64,000 nucleotides of DNA from Rhodopseudomonas boonkerdii (GTDB lineage Bacteria > Pseudomonadota > Alphaproteobacteria > Rhizobiales > Xanthobacteraceae). A program made the position numbers and the translations under genes. Of this stretch, positions 1 through 7,789 are shown piece by piece (the first letter of the stretch is position 1; the number at the start of each line of letters is the position of its first letter). The notes beneath the pieces were generated by a model. The model was not told the origin of the DNA, made no database searches, and worked only from the letters and a program-made list of their open reading frames with translations. Where the stretch lies: NCBI RefSeq assembly GCF_021184025.1, contig NZ_CP036537.1, positions 1,116,001-1,180,000 on the forward strand. The letters are read 5' to 3'.

Positions 1-75
1 AGCCAGCAGAAGCCGCTGAAGCCGGGATCGGCGAAAGCGAGCCTGGCGGATGCGGTGAGGGGCGTGAGGAAGTAG
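1..75 (+). CDS. C-terminal fragment of a gene entering from the left
   Basis: Frame 1 is open from the first base to a TAG at 73-75 and gives 24 residues rich in Lys, Ala and Ser. It would end 10 bases before the stop of the convergent Nudix gene, which is a natural gene-end arrangement. The fragment is too short to name a family, and an open frame of this length can occur by chance in GC-rich DNA. Confidence 0.35.
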   Translation, partial: SQQKPLKPGSAKASLADAVRGVRK

Positions 76-85
76 TGCGGGTTAG

Positions 86-484
86 CTACAATAACCCCGT
101 CAGATGCGGGATCAGCGGGATATCCGCTGCCGGCATCGGATAGTCGCGCAGCTTGTTGGGCCTCACCCAGGCGAGGTTCTGACCCTCCCTGGAGATGGCC
201 AGTCCTTCCCAGCGCCGGCAGATGTAGAGCGGCATCAGGAGATGGAAGTCGTCATAGGCGTGGCTGGCGAAGGTCAGCGGCGCGAGGCACGCTTCTTTCA
301 CTGTAATGCCGAGTTCTTCATGCAGCTCGCGGATCAGCGCCGCCTCCGGTCGCTCGCCAGGCTCGAGCTTGCCGCCGGGAAACTCCCAGAGGCCGGCCAG
401 CGTCTTGCCCTCCGGCCGCTGTGCAAGCAGCACGCGGCCATCGGCATCGATCAGCGCACAGGCGACGACGAGAACCATTTTCAT
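86..484 (-). CDS. mutT: Nudix hydrolase, MutT-like (probable 8-oxo-dGTP diphosphatase)
   Basis: A 132-residue protein, the usual size for MutT. The Nudix box is complete at about residues 37-59: GGKLEPGE, then REL, then EELGI, which carry the metal-binding glutamates of the GX5EX7REUXEEXGU signature. The opening VLVVACALIDADGRVLLAQRP and the GLWEFPGGK stretch are typical of MutT enzymes, which hydrolyse oxidised nucleoside triphosphates such as 8-oxo-dGTP. It lies downstream of argJ on the same strand, separated by a palindromic repeat. The family is certain. The substrate is inferred, since other small Nudix enzymes share this form. Confidence 0.88.
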   Translation of the reverse strand: MKMVLVVACALIDADGRVLLAQRPEGKTLAGLWEFPGGKLEPGERPEAALIRELHEELGITVKEACLAPLTFASHAYDDFHLLMPLYICRRWEGLAISREGQNLAWVRPNKLRDYPMPAADIPLIPHLTGLL

Positions 485-521
485 GGTGCGACTCCGCTCA
501 CAAGGCTGCCGCTCTCTCCAC

Positions 522-624
522 TGTCATGCTCCGCGAAAGCGGGGCATCCAGTAGACACCGGCGCCGATGCATAAACGGAGCCGACGTCGTTGACTGGATC
601 GCCCGCATTCGCGGGCGATGACAT
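522..624. repeat. Palindromic intergenic repeat, family D copy 1
   Basis: An approximately 100-base element bounded by inverted arms (TGTCATGCTCCGCGAAAGCG on the left, CGCGGGCGATGACA on the right), with an internal CCAGTAGACACC motif and ACTGGATCGCCCG. Related copies lie at 22804-22889 and 24718-24820. It sits 21 bases from the argJ stop codon, between two genes on the same strand. Confidence 0.8.
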
Positions 625-644
625 GAGAGAATGTGAGCAGGGCA

Positions 645-1892
645 TCACGACCGGTAGTCGCCGTTGATGGCGACATATTCCTTGGTGAGGTCGCAGGTCA
701 GCACGCGATCGCGGCCCTTGCCGAGGCCGAGGGCGACCTTGATCTGCACCTTCTGCGCCTTCATCGCTTCGGACACTTCCTTCTCGTCATAGGACGGATC
801 GCGGGCGCCGAGCTTGGCGACGCGGATGCCGTTGAAGGAGATCGACAGCTTGTCGCGATTGGCCGGCTCGCCGGCCTTGCCGACGGCCATCACCACGCGG
901 CCCCAATTGGCGTCCTCACCGGCAATCGCCGTCTTCACCAGCGGCGAATTGGCGATCGACATGGCAATTTTTCGCGCGGACGCCTTGGTGGTTGCGCCTT
1001 CGACCACGACTTCGACGAGCTTGCGCGCGCCTTCGCCGTCACGCGCCACCTGCTCGGCGAGATCGTTGAGGATCGCGTGCAGCGCCTTCACGAAGGCCTT
1101 GAGTCTGACGTCGCTGGCCTTGGTGATCTTCGGGGCGCCCTGCGCCGCCGCAGCGCCGGTGGCGAACATCAGCAGCGTATCGGAGGTCGAAGTGTCGCCG
1201 TCGATGGTCACGGCGTTGAACGAGTCGGCGACGCCGGCCTTCAGAAGCGCCTGCAGCGCCGGCGCCGAGATCGGTGCGTCAGTGAAGATGAAGGACAGCA
1301 TCGTCGCCATATCGGGGGCGATCATGCCAGCACCCTTCGCCATGCCGTTGATGGTCACCGTGGCCTTGCCGAGCTTCACCTTGGCGGTGGCGACCTTCGG
1401 GAAGGTGTCGGTGGTCATGATCGCCTTGGCGGCCTCGAGCCAGCCATCCGGGGTCGCCGTCTCGTACAGCTTGTCGAGTACACCGTTGAACTTGGTGGCG
1501 TCGAGCGGCTCGCCGATCACGCCGGTAGAAGCGAGGAAGATCTCGTTCGGCTTGCAGCCGACGGCCTTCGCCGCGATGTCGCCGGTGAGCTTGGTCGAGG
1601 CCTTGCCGGTCTTGCCGGTGAAGGCGTTGGCGTTGCCGGAATTCACCACCAGCGCCTGTGCCTTGCCGCCCTTCAGCACCGCGCGACACCACTCCACCGG
1701 CGCCGAAGGGCACTTCGATGTGGTGAACACACCAGCCGCCGTGGTGCCCTTGTCCATGACCGCGAGCAGCACATCCGTGCGGCCCTTGTAGCGGATGCCG
1801 GCGGCAGCGGTACCGAGGCGAACGCCCGCGATTTCAGGCATGTCCGGAACGTGGGCGGGGGCAAGGGGCGAAACGGGAGACGGTTTGGCCAT
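645..1892 (-). CDS. argJ: Bifunctional glutamate N-acetyltransferase / N-acetylglutamate synthase ArgJ
   Basis: ArgJ moves the acetyl group from N-acetylornithine to glutamate in the cyclic arginine pathway. Many members also make acetylglutamate from acetyl-CoA. The 415-residue length fits the family. The autocleavage motif is visible as [14 protein letters not shown] at residues 186-199; the known cleavage site would fall between A196 and T197, making Thr197 the nucleophile of the beta chain. The substrate-binding stretch [12 protein letters not shown] (82-93) and the terminal [16 protein letters not shown] are also characteristic. The preceding gene on its strand lies beyond a gap of about 110 bases, so it is probably expressed on its own or with mutT. 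Confidence 0.97.
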   Translation of the reverse strand: MAKPSPVSPLAPAHVPDMPEIAGVRLGTAAAGIRYKGRTDVLLAVMDKGTTAAGVFTTSKCPSAPVEWCRAVLKGGKAQALVVNSGNANAFTGKTGKASTKLTGDIAAKAVGCKPNEIFLASTGVIGEPLDATKFNGVLDKLYETATPDGWLEAAKAIMTTDTFPKVATAKVKLGKATVTINGMAKGAGMIAPDMATMLSFIFTDAPISAPALQALLKAGVADSFNAVTIDGDTSTSDTLLMFATGAAAAQGAPKITKASDVRLKAFVKALHAILNDLAEQVARDGEGARKLVEVVVEGATTKASARKIAMSIANSPLVKTAIAGEDANWGRVVMAVGKAGEPANRDKLSISFNGIRVAKLGARDPSYDEKEVSEAMKAQKVQIKVALGLGKGRDRVLTCDLTKEYVAINGDYRS

Positions 1893-2004
1893 AGCGCTTT
1901 CAGCTTTCAGAACGAAGATGACGCGCTCTCTATCATCTCTCGTGCGGGCGTGGGAGAGGCGTTTGCCGTCACCTCTCTGTCACGTGTTTCTGTCATCCGG
2001 CGGT

Positions 2005-2319
2005 TCAGCCCGGCCCGAACTTGAAACGGCCGTCGCTCTCGAGAAACGGGCCGCTGCGCATATAGAGCTGGCCGTTCTCGCCGATGAAGAACAGCGTGTT
2101 CTTCGGTACTTTCTTTGCGCCTTTCAGCAGGAACTTGGCGTTATTGGTGCCCATCTTGTACGCAAAGGTTCGGCCGTCGGCGTCATACCCATAACCCATG
2201 TCCGGCGTCAGCACCCAGGGCGTCGCGCCAGCAGCCGGCGCCTGAGCGGAGGCCGGTGTGGCGAGAGCTGAGGTTGCCATCACGGCAGCGGCAAGCAAGG
2301 TGGAAGCGCGCGCAGTCAT
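2005..2319 (-). CDS. Small exported protein of unknown function
   Basis: A 104-residue protein. Residues 1-25 form a clear Sec signal peptide (hydrophobic core LLAAAVMATSALA, cleavage near ASAQA). The mature part is short, with PWVLTPDMGYGYDADGR and repeated Gly/Lys/Phe residues, and contains no cysteine. Similar small periplasmic proteins occur in Bradyrhizobium-type genomes, but no domain is recognised. It is divergent from the next plus-strand exported protein, with about 190 bases between them that could hold both promoters. Confidence 0.7.
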   Translation of the reverse strand: MTARASTLLAAAVMATSALATPASAQAPAAGATPWVLTPDMGYGYDADGRTFAYKMGTNNAKFLLKGAKKVPKNTLFFIGENGQLYMRSGPFLESDGRFKFGPG

Positions 2320-2513
2320 CCCGAAATCTCCGTTGAGCGAGCTGGTGAATGCGATCGGTGCACCGGCTGTCGTCCGAACAAATCACGAACGCATGCGCGT
2401 CGTCAACAATCGGCAGGCGCCGGAACCAGTTTGCCATTTCGCGCGCTCCGCGACGCGATTATCTTTTAATGCTGGTAATGCTGGGCGCAGCCGGTGCGAT
2501 GGGGAAGAGTCGA

Positions 2514-2990
2514 ATGCGTAGTTTTTGCAAAGGTATGCTTGTCGCTGGCCTGATGGCGCTCGCGCCCGGTATGGCGCAGGCTGAGGATTTCAAGCTCAGC
2601 CAAAACCAGCGCATTTCATGCGGCCGCGGGCTGAGCCCGGGAAAGCTGTCGACGGCCACCTGCCGCTCCTACGCGTATCTGTTCAATGCGAAGACGTCGG
2701 AATACTTCCGCTGTACCGTCTCGCTGTCGATGACCCGCGACACCAAGGAGGTCATCAATGTGCAGACCGATGGTGGTTGCAGCAAGAAAGCGCGCGTGTT
2801 CGATACGGATGGCAGCTATTCGTTCGATGTTGCCGAGACCGAACCGCCAAACACGAATTCGTTTTTCGGCCCGGGCGGTGTTGCGCTGTGGGTGAGCGAC
2901 GACAAGCAGCAGAAGCTGCGCGGCTGCATGACCATTCCGTCGGGGCTCGGGTCCGACGTTTCACGCTGCGTGGACATGAAGTTCGAGTAA
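2514..2990 (+). CDS. Exported cysteine-containing hypothetical protein
   Basis: A 158-residue protein from ATG 2514. This start is preferred over upstream in-frame starts because GGGGAAGAG lies just before it and because it opens directly into a signal peptide (KGMLVAGLMALAPGMAQA, cleaved before EDF). The mature domain has about six cysteines (contexts RISCGRG, TATCRSY, YFRCTVS, GGCSKKA, LRGCMTI, SRCVDM), suggesting disulfides in the periplasm. No family was recognised. It ends against a palindromic repeat. Confidence 0.7.
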   Translation: MRSFCKGMLVAGLMALAPGMAQAEDFKLSQNQRISCGRGLSPGKLSTATCRSYAYLFNAKTSEYFRCTVSLSMTRDTKEVINVQTDGGCSKKARVFDTDGSYSFDVAETEPPNTNSFFGPGGVALWVSDDKQQKLRGCMTIPSGLGSDVSRCVDMKFE

Positions 2991-3007
2991 AATAAAGCTG
3001 GCTAACC

Positions 3008-3096
3008 CGTAGGGTGGGCAAAGCGAAGCGTGCCCACCATCATTTTCACCGAACGTGGGTGGTGGGCACGGCGCTGTGTGCCTTTGCCCACCCGAC
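3008..3096. repeat. Palindromic intergenic repeat, family B copy 1
   Basis: Starts CGTAGGGTGGGCAAAGCGAA and ends with the inverse TTTGCCCACCC. A near-identical first 30 bases occur at 19071. It fills the space between two convergent genes, 18 bases after one stop and 4 bases before the other, so it may serve as a bidirectional transcription end. Confidence 0.8.
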
Positions 3097-3099
3097 AGT

Positions 3100-4101
3100 T
3101 TATTCCGGTTTGATGCCGGCGAACTGGGCGACCTTGCCCCACTTCTCGGATTCCGACTGGACATAGGCATCCATCTCGGCCGGCGAGCCACCAACGGGAT
3201 CGGCGCCGAGTTTGATCAGGCGTGCCTTGCCCTCATCCGACTTGATGTATTTGTCGGTCGAGGCATTGAGCTTGGCGACGATCTCCTTCGACGTCTTGGC
3301 GGGAGAGGTGATCGTGAACCACGAGGCGGCGTCGTAGCCGGGGACGCCGGCTTCGGCGATGGTCGGGATGTCCTTCATCGGCTCCCAGCGCGTGGCTGTC
3401 GAAACCGCGAGCGGACGGATCTGGTTGCCTTCGGCGAAGGGCTGCGCTGCCGGCAGATTGTCGATCATCAGCTGGACACGGCCACCGATCAGGTCTGTCA
3501 GCGCGGGCGCGCTGCCGCGGAACGGCACATGGGTCAGCTTCACGCCGGTCATCGACTTGAACAGTTCGGTGGAAAGGTGAGCCGTCGAGCCGAGGCCCGG
3601 CGTGCCATAGAAGAACTGGTCTGGCTTCGACTTGGCGAGATCGATGAATTCCTGCACCGACTTGACGGGCAGCGAGTTGGTCACCGACATCAGGTTCGGC
3701 ACCTTGGCGATGATGATGACGGACGAGAAGTCCTTCACCTGATCGTAAGTCATGTTCTTAAACACGAACTTGTTGATCGCATGGGTGCCGGGCGTGCCGA
3801 CCAGGAACGTGTAGCCGTCGGCATCCGCCTTGGCGACGAACTCGGCCGCGATATTGCCGCCGGCGCCGGTCTTGTTCTCGACGATGAACTGCTGGCCGTA
3901 CTCTTCCGACATCTTCTGCGCGACGAGACGGGCGAGAATGTCGGTGGTGCCGCCGGCCGCAAAAGGCACGACGAATTTGACCGGCTTGGTCGGCCATTCT
4001 GCGGCGCTGGCGCGGCGGCTGATGAGCGGCAGGGCGCCAAGAGCGGCTGCGCCACCGAGAATCACGGAACGACGGGACGGAAAGCGAATCGACGACGACA
4101 T
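3100..4101 (-). CDS. Bug/TctC-family periplasmic substrate-binding protein
   Basis: This family captures small carboxylates for tripartite tricarboxylate transporters. The start at 4101 gives 333 residues; AAAGGA lies about 10 bases upstream, and the protein then opens with a twin-arginine-like signal (FPSRRSVILGGAAALGALPL, cleaved near ASA-AEW). The mature N-terminus WPTKPVKFVVPFAAGGTTD, followed by NKTGAGGNIAAEFV, is the family hallmark. No tctA or tctB membrane genes are adjacent, as is common for the expanded Bug family, so the partner and the ligand are unknown. Confidence 0.9.
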   Translation of the reverse strand: MSSSIRFPSRRSVILGGAAALGALPLISRRASAAEWPTKPVKFVVPFAAGGTTDILARLVAQKMSEEYGQQFIVENKTGAGGNIAAEFVAKADADGYTFLVGTPGTHAINKFVFKNMTYDQVKDFSSVIIIAKVPNLMSVTNSLPVKSVQEFIDLAKSKPDQFFYGTPGLGSTAHLSTELFKSMTGVKLTHVPFRGSAPALTDLIGGRVQLMIDNLPAAQPFAEGNQIRPLAVSTATRWEPMKDIPTIAEAGVPGYDAASWFTITSPAKTSKEIVAKLNASTDKYIKSDEGKARLIKLGADPVGGSPAEMDAYVQSESEKWGKVAQFAGIKPE

Positions 4102-4198
4102 CTCAAACAAGTCCTTTGCGATCGAGTCCCTGCGGGACGAATTGCGCGGCAAGTTACGTTGCCGTATCGCAGGTTGCTACAGTAGTGGCGTACCATCC

Positions 4199-5446
4199 TT
4201 AAGCATTTGGTACCAAACGGCGATGACATGCGCCGTTTGGTCGCGTTTCCGGCATCAGGATGATGAACAGAATGAGTCCGAATGCAGCGACGCCGGCAAG
4301 CGTCAGGAAAGCAGCGCTATAGCCCGCGGCGACGACGATGACACCTGCGACGAAAGTACTAAGCGCTCCGCCCAGACCTGCCGCAGTGGCGATTGCGCCC
4401 TGGCTCACATTGAAGTGGCCGGTCCCCAGTGTGAGATCGGCGACGACCAGGGGAAACAAGGCGCCGTAAATGCCGGCGCCGATGCCGTCGAGCAGCTGCA
4501 CGCCAACCAGCCAATAGGGATTGTCACTCAGCGGGTAGAGCACACCGCGCACGATCAGTACCGCAAGCGCACAGGCAAAGATGGGCTTGCGGCCCCACGT
4601 GTCGGCCTTGTGGCCGACCAGCATGGCGACGGGCACCATCACCAGTTGTGCGGCGACGATACAGGCCGACATCAATGTCGTGCCGAGTGCATTGTTCACC
4701 AGTGCCAGCTTCTGTCCGACCAGCGGCAGCATCGCCGCATTGGAGAAATGGAACAGCACGGTCGCGGTGGCGAAGATCAGCAAGGGCCTGCAGGTGAGCA
4801 GCACACGGAAGCCAGAGGGGTGATCGTTGCTTCGGCCGTTCGCCTGTTCGCTTTCGTGCAAGCCGCGCGCGACCTCATGGTCGATCGCATCGGCGGGAAT
4901 CGCCAGCATCGCCGCAATGCTGGCGATCGCCATCGCCGCCATTAGCCAAAACACGACGACGGGGCCGAACATATAAGCCAGGCCGCCAGCGAGCGCCGCG
5001 GCGACCGCATTGCCCGCATGGTTGAACGCTTCGTTGCGGCCGATGCGTTTGGCGAAAGCGCGGGGACCGACGATGCCCAGCGTGATCGCCGCCAATGCCG
5101 GTGCGAAGACGGCCGCAGCGATCCCGGTCAGGGCCTGGGTCGTCGCAACGAACAGGAAGCTGGAATAGAGCGGCAACACGACGGAGCCGACCGTGACGAT
5201 GACGGCGGCGACAATGACTGCCGCACGTTTGGCTGTCGTCCTGTCGATCAGCGCGCCGGCGGGCGTCTGCGCGAGAATGCCGGTAATGGCCGCCACCGAC
5301 ATCACAGCGCCGATGGAGGCTTCGTCCCATTTCTGCACCGTCAGAAGATAGATCGCGAGATAGGGACCGAGCCCGTCGCGCACATCGGCGAGGAAGAAAT
5401 TGAGTGCGTCGAGTGGATGTTTGGTCGTCGCTTCGGGGCGATGCAC
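4199..5446 (-). CDS. Major facilitator superfamily transporter
   Basis: A predicted 12-helix inner-membrane carrier of 415 residues. The GTG at 5446 is chosen because GAGGA sits seven bases upstream and the protein then runs into LNFFLADVRDGLGPYLAIYL, a typical first helix for one MFS group. A longer in-frame reading to 5593 lacks a ribosome site. An MFS loop motif follows helix 2 (GALIDRTTAKR). A charged loop near the middle (HESEQANGRSNDHP) divides the two six-helix halves. The substrate cannot be told from sequence. Confidence 0.85.
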   Translation of the reverse strand: MHRPEATTKHPLDALNFFLADVRDGLGPYLAIYLLTVQKWDEASIGAVMSVAAITGILAQTPAGALIDRTTAKRAAVIVAAVIVTVGSVVLPLYSSFLFVATTQALTGIAAAVFAPALAAITLGIVGPRAFAKRIGRNEAFNHAGNAVAAALAGGLAYMFGPVVVFWLMAAMAIASIAAMLAIPADAIDHEVARGLHESEQANGRSNDHPSGFRVLLTCRPLLIFATATVLFHFSNAAMLPLVGQKLALVNNALGTTLMSACIVAAQLVMVPVAMLVGHKADTWGRKPIFACALAVLIVRGVLYPLSDNPYWLVGVQLLDGIGAGIYGALFPLVVADLTLGTGHFNVSQGAIATAAGLGGALSTFVAGVIVVAAGYSAAFLTLAGVAAFGLILFIILMPETRPNGACHRRLVPNA

Positions 5447-5545
5447 AGGATGGTCCTCATGGCACGTGAGGTGCCCGGCAAGCAACATCGGGGAGAGGAC
5501 TTGAGTTCCGCGGTAAAATTCAAACGCGGCCGTGGGGCGGATCTG

Positions 5546-5584
5546 CACAAAAACAAAGGCCGCGATGCAATGTACATCGCGGCC
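5546..5584 (-). terminator. Rho-independent terminator after TAXI binding protein gene
   Basis: A perfect 10-base-pair stem, GGCCGCGATG (5558-5567) with CATCGCGGCC (5575-5584), has a 7-base loop. Read on the minus strand it is followed by a U-rich tract (complement of CACAAAAACAAA). It lies 26 bases past the stop of the gene at 5610-6581. Confidence 0.85.
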
Positions 5585-5609
5585 TGTAGTCAAATAGCAA
5601 AGGCCGGTC

Positions 5610-6581
5610 TTACTTGCCGATGCCTTTCTCCTTGAAGTACTTCAGCGCGCCCGGATGGAAAGGCACCGGCGAGCGATCCTGCACCTGGTTGTCGAGCGAG
5701 AAGCTCTCGGCTTCCTTGTGCACGGCGACGATATCGGCCTTCTTTTCCACCAGCGTCTTGACGATGTTGTAGGCATCGTCGTCGCTCATCTTGTCGTTGG
5801 TGACGATGATGTTCCAGACCTCGGTATTGGCATTGTCCTTATCCATACCGGGATAGATGCTCTTGCTGATGGTCGAGGCCGAATACAGCTTGCCGTATTT
5901 GGCGTTCATCTTCTCGGCAAGATCGGCATGGTCGATCATCTTGATCTTCATGCCGGGCGTGGCGGCAAGGTCGGTCACCGCGGCCGTCGGCACGCCGCCG
6001 ACCCAGAAGAAGGCGTCGATCTTGCGGTCCTTGAGGGCGTTGACGCTCTCGGCGACACCGAGGCGCTCGCGCTTCAGGTCCTTGTCCTTGTCGAGGCCGC
6101 CGGCTTCGATGACGCGGAAGGCCATCACTTCGGTGGCGCTGCCCGGCGATCCCGTGGAAACGCGCTTGCCCTTCAGGTCGCTGAATTTCTCGATGCCCGT
6201 GCCTTCCACCGTCACCACATGCATGCGGTTCGGATAGACCACCAGCAGCGTGCGCAGCGGAACCTTGCCGCTCTTGAACTTGTCTTCACCCTTGAAGGCG
6301 TCGAGCGCGGCATCGGCCATGCTGAAGCCCATCTCGCTCTGGCCGGAGGCGATCAGCTTGAGATTATCGACGGAGCCGCCGGTGACTTCCGCCGTCGCCT
6401 GCGTGTTCGGCAGGGTCTTGGACAGCACATTGGCGATGGCGCCGCCGAGCGGATAGTACACACCGCCGGTGCCGCCGGTGCCGATGGCCATGGTCTTCTG
6501 CTGCGCGATGGCCGCGCCGGCGAGGCCGGCGGTGGCGATCACGGCCGCGGCGATGGTCGTCTTCCTGAAACGCTTGAACAT
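5610..6581 (-). CDS. TAXI-family TRAP transporter substrate-binding protein (first of three)
   Basis: TAXI proteins are periplasmic receptors for fused TRAP permeases. The ATG at 6581 has GGAGAGG in good position and opens a Sec signal peptide (TTIAAAVIATAGLAGAAIAQ). The mature sequence starts with the diagnostic MAIGTGGTGGVYYPLGGAIA, followed by TGGSVDNLKLI, FSDLKGKRVSTGSPGSATE and the terminal PVPFHPGALKYFKEKG. It is 323 residues long. It is transcribed with a second TAXI gene 39 bases upstream and probably with the permease at 7790-9820. A strong terminator follows. Confidence 0.95.
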   Translation of the reverse strand: MFKRFRKTTIAAAVIATAGLAGAAIAQQKTMAIGTGGTGGVYYPLGGAIANVLSKTLPNTQATAEVTGGSVDNLKLIASGQSEMGFSMADAALDAFKGEDKFKSGKVPLRTLLVVYPNRMHVVTVEGTGIEKFSDLKGKRVSTGSPGSATEVMAFRVIEAGGLDKDKDLKRERLGVAESVNALKDRKIDAFFWVGGVPTAAVTDLAATPGMKIKMIDHADLAEKMNAKYGKLYSASTISKSIYPGMDKDNANTEVWNIIVTNDKMSDDDAYNIVKTLVEKKADIVAVHKEAESFSLDNQVQDRSPVPFHPGALKYFKEKGIGK

Positions 6582-6620
6582 GGATTTCCTCTCCCTCCAG
6601 TTTTCGATGAGACGCGGCAA

Positions 6621-7577
6621 TCATTTCACCGCGCCGACTTCCCTGAGATATTTGAGCGTGCCGGGGTGATACGGCGCCGGCGATTGCGCCGGGGTCTGCG
6701 TGGCGAGATTGATGTTCTCGGCTTCCTTATGCACGGCGACGAGATCGGCCTTGTTCTCGAAGATCGCCTTGGTGATCGCATAGGCCGTCTCGTCCGGCAT
6801 CTTGTCGGTGGCCATGATCTGGTTCCAGGCGGCAAAGCCCTTGCTGTCGGTGGTCTGGCCGGGATAGCTGCCGGCCGGGATCACGCTCGCAGCGAAGATC
6901 TGGCCGTATTTTTTCACGATCGGTTCGAGCAGATGGTCGATCTCGATCAGCTTGATATGCACGCCCGGCGTCGCCGCGAGGTCGACCACGGCAGCGGTCG
7001 GCACGCCGCCGCCCCAGAAGAAGGCGTCGATCTTGCGGTCCTTCAACGCAGCAGCGGATTCCGCCACGGACAAGCGCTCGCGCTTCACGTCCTTGTCCTT
7101 GTCGAGGCCGGCGGCTTCCAGCAGCCGGAATGTCTGCGCTTCCGACGCGCTGCCCGGCGCACCGCCGGAAATGCGCTTGCCCTTGAGGTCGGCGAATGTC
7201 TCGATCCCGGTGCCGGAGATCGTCACCACGTGGACAGGACTGGAATAGACAGCGACGATGGTACGCAGCGGCACCGGCTTCTTGAACTTGTTCTCGCCCT
7301 TGATGGCATCGGAGGCGACGTCGCCGGTCATGAAGCCAAGATCGGCCTGGCCGGTTTCCAGCAGCTTGATGTTATCGACGCTGCCGCCGGTCACCTCGCC
7401 GGTGGCCTGGGTGTGCGGGAGCTTTTTGGACAGCAGGTTCGCGAGGCCGCCGCCGAGCGGGTAGAAGATTCCGCCGGTGCCCCCCGTCGCGATTGCGATG
7501 GTCTTGTCCTGCGCCGTAGCCGGGCTCGCCACGCAGGCGATGCCAAGCAAAGCAACGCAGACTGCCGTCCATTTCAT
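6621..7577 (-). CDS. TAXI-family TRAP transporter substrate-binding protein (second of three)
   Basis: A 318-residue paralogue of its neighbour. The ATG at 7577 follows AGGGAGTGCAACG and begins a signal peptide (MKWTAVCVALLGIACVASPATAQ). Family landmarks are IAIATGGTGGIFYPLGGGLA, TGGSVDNIKLLETGQADLGF, FADLKGKRISGGAPGSASE and PAPYHPGTLKYLREVG. It is clearly a duplicate of the adjacent gene, and the two have diverged across the whole length, so they may bind different ligands. A 125-base palindromic repeat lies between it and the permease gene. Confidence 0.95.
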   Translation of the reverse strand: MKWTAVCVALLGIACVASPATAQDKTIAIATGGTGGIFYPLGGGLANLLSKKLPHTQATGEVTGGSVDNIKLLETGQADLGFMTGDVASDAIKGENKFKKPVPLRTIVAVYSSPVHVVTISGTGIETFADLKGKRISGGAPGSASEAQTFRLLEAAGLDKDKDVKRERLSVAESAAALKDRKIDAFFWGGGVPTAAVVDLAATPGVHIKLIEIDHLLEPIVKKYGQIFAASVIPAGSYPGQTTDSKGFAAWNQIMATDKMPDETAYAITKAIFENKADLVAVHKEAENINLATQTPAQSPAPYHPGTLKYLREVGAVK

Positions 7578-7651
7578 CGTTGCACTCCCTGAAGTTGGCA
7601 GCGCCGCTTGGTTGCGGCGTCCGCTGTCGTTCTTGTTGTTGTCTTCGCTTT

Positions 7652-7776
7652 TGTCCCGGACGCGATGCGGCATTCTTATGCCGCCTCGCAGAGCCGGGAT
7701 CGCACGGAGCTCCGTCGTCTTTGGCGGTCCCGGCTCTGCGGAGCAGCGCAAAAGCGCTGCACCGCGTCCGGGACAA
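7652..7776. repeat. Long palindromic intergenic repeat, family E
   Basis: Outer arms TTGTCCCGGACGCG and CGCGTCCGGGACAA are perfect inverted repeats. Inside are further nested inversions, GCAGAGCCGGGA with TCCCGGCTCTGC, and GCGCAAAAGCGC. The element is about 125 bases and could fold into a branched cruciform. It is the only copy of this sequence group in the window and lies 14 bases past the permease stop. Confidence 0.75.
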
Positions 7777-7789
7777 GTTTTCTAACCCT

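Noticed and set aside
633..2024. Long plus-strand reading frame opposite argJ
   Set aside because: It is the mirror of a strongly coding minus-strand gene in GC-rich DNA; composition is His/Arg/Gly-rich, with no motifs.
5655..7592. 645-codon plus-strand frame across both TAXI genes
   Set aside because: It runs antisense through two complete, motif-bearing genes and their ribosome sites; composition is typical of a shadow frame.
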